Source: an uncultured Prevotellaceae bacterium (lineage in GTDB: Bacteria > Bacteroidota > Bacteroidia > Bacteroidales > Bacteroidaceae). From it: a stretch of DNA of 7,102 bases. Every line of letters begins with the position of its first letter. The first letter of the stretch is position 1. Where the stretch lies: contig CAMZHP010000170.1 in the NCBI GenBank assembly GCA_947306845.1, forward strand, positions 1 through 7,102, in the 5' to 3' direction. The notes beneath the pieces are model-generated. The model did no database searches. It saw only the letters and a program-made list of their open reading frames with translations, and was not told the origin of the DNA. This document shows, piece after piece, positions 6,472 through 7,102 of this stretch. Both the position numbers and the translations under genes were made by a program.

Positions 6472-6741
6472 ATGAATAAACGACATACAACATTACGGCT
6501 GCGCTTATTGCTTCTTGTTTTGCTATGCTCATCGAGTGTAGCAGCACAATCAAATAAGACAACACAAAGCAATGGGCAAATGGTATCTCTCCAATCATCG
6601 AATGAAGGAGATTCTATTTCGGGTGGGGAATATGTCGGCAAGGTTTATGACGTAGTGGAGGAGCCTCCCTCATTCCCTGGCGGCCAGACCGCTCTTATGT
6701 CATGGTTAGCTGAAAACGTATCAATTTCCCCGTCCCCGTGA
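6472..6741 (+). pseudogene. Truncated TonB C-terminal-type exported protein
   Basis: An 89-residue open frame starting at the ATG at 6472 (a TTG three codons upstream is less likely). Residues 1-26 look like a signal peptide (basic start, then LLLLVLLCSSSVAAQ). After a Ser/Gln-rich linker comes 'VYDVVEEPPSFPGGQTALMS' and 'WLAENV', the hallmark entry to the Bacteroidetes TonB C-terminal-like domain. In intact members this continues 'xYPxxAxxxGxxG' through a further ~70 residues; here it ends after 'SISPSP'. In another frame, just past the break, 'PVIA' appears twice (6730-6759), which looks like the remains of the 'YPVIA' segment after a frameshift and a 15-bp duplication. The rest of the domain is absent, replaced by the repeat and phage-like fragment downstream. 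Most likely a broken gene; a short expressed peptide is possible because the promoter is intact. Confidence 0.7.
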
Positions 6742-6759
6742 TTGCCGTCCCCGTGATTG
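6730..6759 (+). repeat. 15-bp tandem duplication in the broken TonB-type gene
   Basis: The unit CCGTCCCCGTGATTG occurs twice in direct succession (6730-6744, 6745-6759) without a mismatch. In the frame offset from the stub it encodes V-P-V-I-A twice. The stub's stop codon (6739-6741) lies inside the first unit. Confidence 0.85.
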
Positions 6760-6794
6760 CTGTAAATGGTACAGATAGTGAAGCGTTTAAAAAC
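6759..6794 (+). repeat. 36-bp direct repeat, copy 1
   Basis: A 36-bp sequence, beginning GCTGTAAATGGTACAGATAG and ending GCGTTTAAAAAC, is repeated without mismatch at 7050-7085; start-to-start distance is 291 bp. It contains a small palindrome CTGTA-AATGG-TACAG. In one plus-strand frame both copies read AVNGTDSEAFKN. This copy is followed by TTGGAGG and a stop, the other by ACAATAAAGG. Confidence 0.9.
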
Positions 6795-6825
6795 TTGGAG
6801 GTTTGAAAAAGATTTGCTATCTTTG
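6795..6825 (+). promoter_or_regulatory. Promoter-like TTGG-N19-TATCTTTG immediately after repeat copy 1
   Basis: TTGG at 6795-6798 and TATCTTTG at 6818-6825 with 19 bp between match the Bacteroidetes promoter layout. Only short open frames follow on this strand. Downstream, AACAGAGC (6828-6835) can pair with GCTCTGTT (6904-6911), enclosing a GAGGAT/ATCCTC hairpin (6879-6896), then a T-rich stretch. Because the minus strand here looks coding, the match may be accidental. Confidence 0.3.
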
Positions 6826-7049
6826 CCAACAGAGCTGTCAGGAAGAGCAGAAAGGCCGGCTGCCCCCTCTTGGGTTATGAGGATTTGGCCATCCTCCCTG
6901 TTGGCTCTGTTTTTATTTGTTCCAGGCTTTTTTCTCTGACGATTCTCCATCCCACTATTTCAGTATGTGTTTTGTTCTTGTCAACGTCAATAGTAACTAT
7001 CACATTTTTGTCCCCAACCTTAACAAGTACCCAGTAATTTGGTTTTTTG
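6795..7049 (-). pseudogene. Fragment of a phage-type (PBECR/MuF-like) protein gene, frameshifted
   Basis: On the minus strand, 7049 down to about 6915 reads 'KKPNYWVLVKVGDKNVIVTI', 'DVDKNKTHTEIVGWRIV' and 'REKSLEQIK'; the next frame continues to 6795 as 'NRANREDGQILITQEGAAG', 'LSALPDSSVGKDSKSF'. Joining the two needs one extra A in the five-A run at 6910-6914 (T-run on the plus strand). The joined ~85 residues resemble the C-terminal nuclease-like domain (PBECR class) of phage head-morphogenesis proteins as I remember it, with 'EIVGW' and 'GGQxLI...LSALP'-type motifs; this is unverified. There is no start or natural stop: the piece begins and ends flush against the two 36-bp repeats. It looks like a captured, decayed gene fragment. 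Confidence is good that this strand was coding and low on the exact family. Confidence 0.5.
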
Positions 7050-7085
7050 GCTGTAAATGGTACAGATAGTGAAGCGTTTAAAAAC
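7050..7085 (+). repeat. 36-bp direct repeat, copy 2
   Basis: Identical to 6759-6794. The plus-strand frame that reads AVNGTDSEAFKN continues here as TIKAY to the window edge and upstream as 'FGFL' after a stop at 7035-7037. The last 17 nt of the window (7086-7102) hold nothing else identifiable. Confidence 0.9.
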
Positions 7086-7102
7086 ACAATAAAGGCATAT
7101 TA

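Noticed and set aside
6735..6745. Programmed -1 frameshift restoring the TonB-type frame
   Set aside because: No X-XXY-YYZ slippery heptamer lies in the right phase, and the frame reached does not encode the rest of a TonB domain.
6759..7085. CRISPR array (36-bp repeats)
   Set aside because: The repeat length is typical, but there are only two copies separated by 255 bp, no spacer-sized units between them, and the interval reads as a gene fragment.

Overview
The window looks like a chromosomal segment from a Bacteroidales bacterium, most likely Prevotella/Segatella-like. Several upstream regions carry the Bacteroidetes primary-sigma -7 element (TAnnTTTG) and almost no Shine-Dalgarno sequences. 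Genes have moderate GC and sit in AT-rich spacers. The protein families are also typical of the phylum: STN plus carboxypeptidase-regulatory domains, a DUF4974-type anti-sigma factor, a DKNYY lipoprotein and a 'FPGG' TonB-type protein. The species call is inference from sequence style, not a database match.

Layout. Positions 1-91 (minus) hold the first 30 codons of an exported protein. Positions 312-1466 (minus) encode a lipoprotein made almost entirely of DKNYY repeats. Positions 1524-1984 are non-coding and contain a ~223 bp element with 19-bp terminal inverted repeats and internal hairpins, which looks like a MITE. From 2009 to 6312 (plus) five genes run with gaps of 47, 11, 7 and 12 nt, almost certainly an operon. 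They encode an STN/carboxypeptidase-regulatory/DUF3857-like periplasmic protein, a small predicted 8-stranded outer-membrane barrel, an exported protein of uncertain family (DUF6563-like), an ECF sigma factor, and a single-pass anti-sigma factor ending in a DUF4974 domain. After a good promoter, positions 6472-6741 encode an 89-residue stub of a TonB-C-terminal-type protein that breaks off just after the 'FPGG' motif. Positions 6742-7102 look rearranged: a 15-bp tandem duplication, a perfect 36-bp direct repeat present twice (6759-6794, 7050-7085), and between the copies a 255-bp minus-strand fragment of a phage-like gene with a frameshift.

How the genes may work together. The five-gene operon resembles a cell-surface signalling cassette. 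The anti-sigma DUF4974 domain and the STN domain of the first gene belong to the family of small domains used for FecA/FecR-type signalling. Here, however, the STN protein is not a TonB-dependent receptor: it has no plug or large barrel, and the only barrel encoded is a separate small one. My reading is that the operon is an ECF sigma/anti-sigma switch whose envelope input comes from a soluble or peripheral STN-DUF3857 protein, the small barrel and the third exported protein. This is the most interesting candidate system in the window, and the functional link is inference from gene order and domains.
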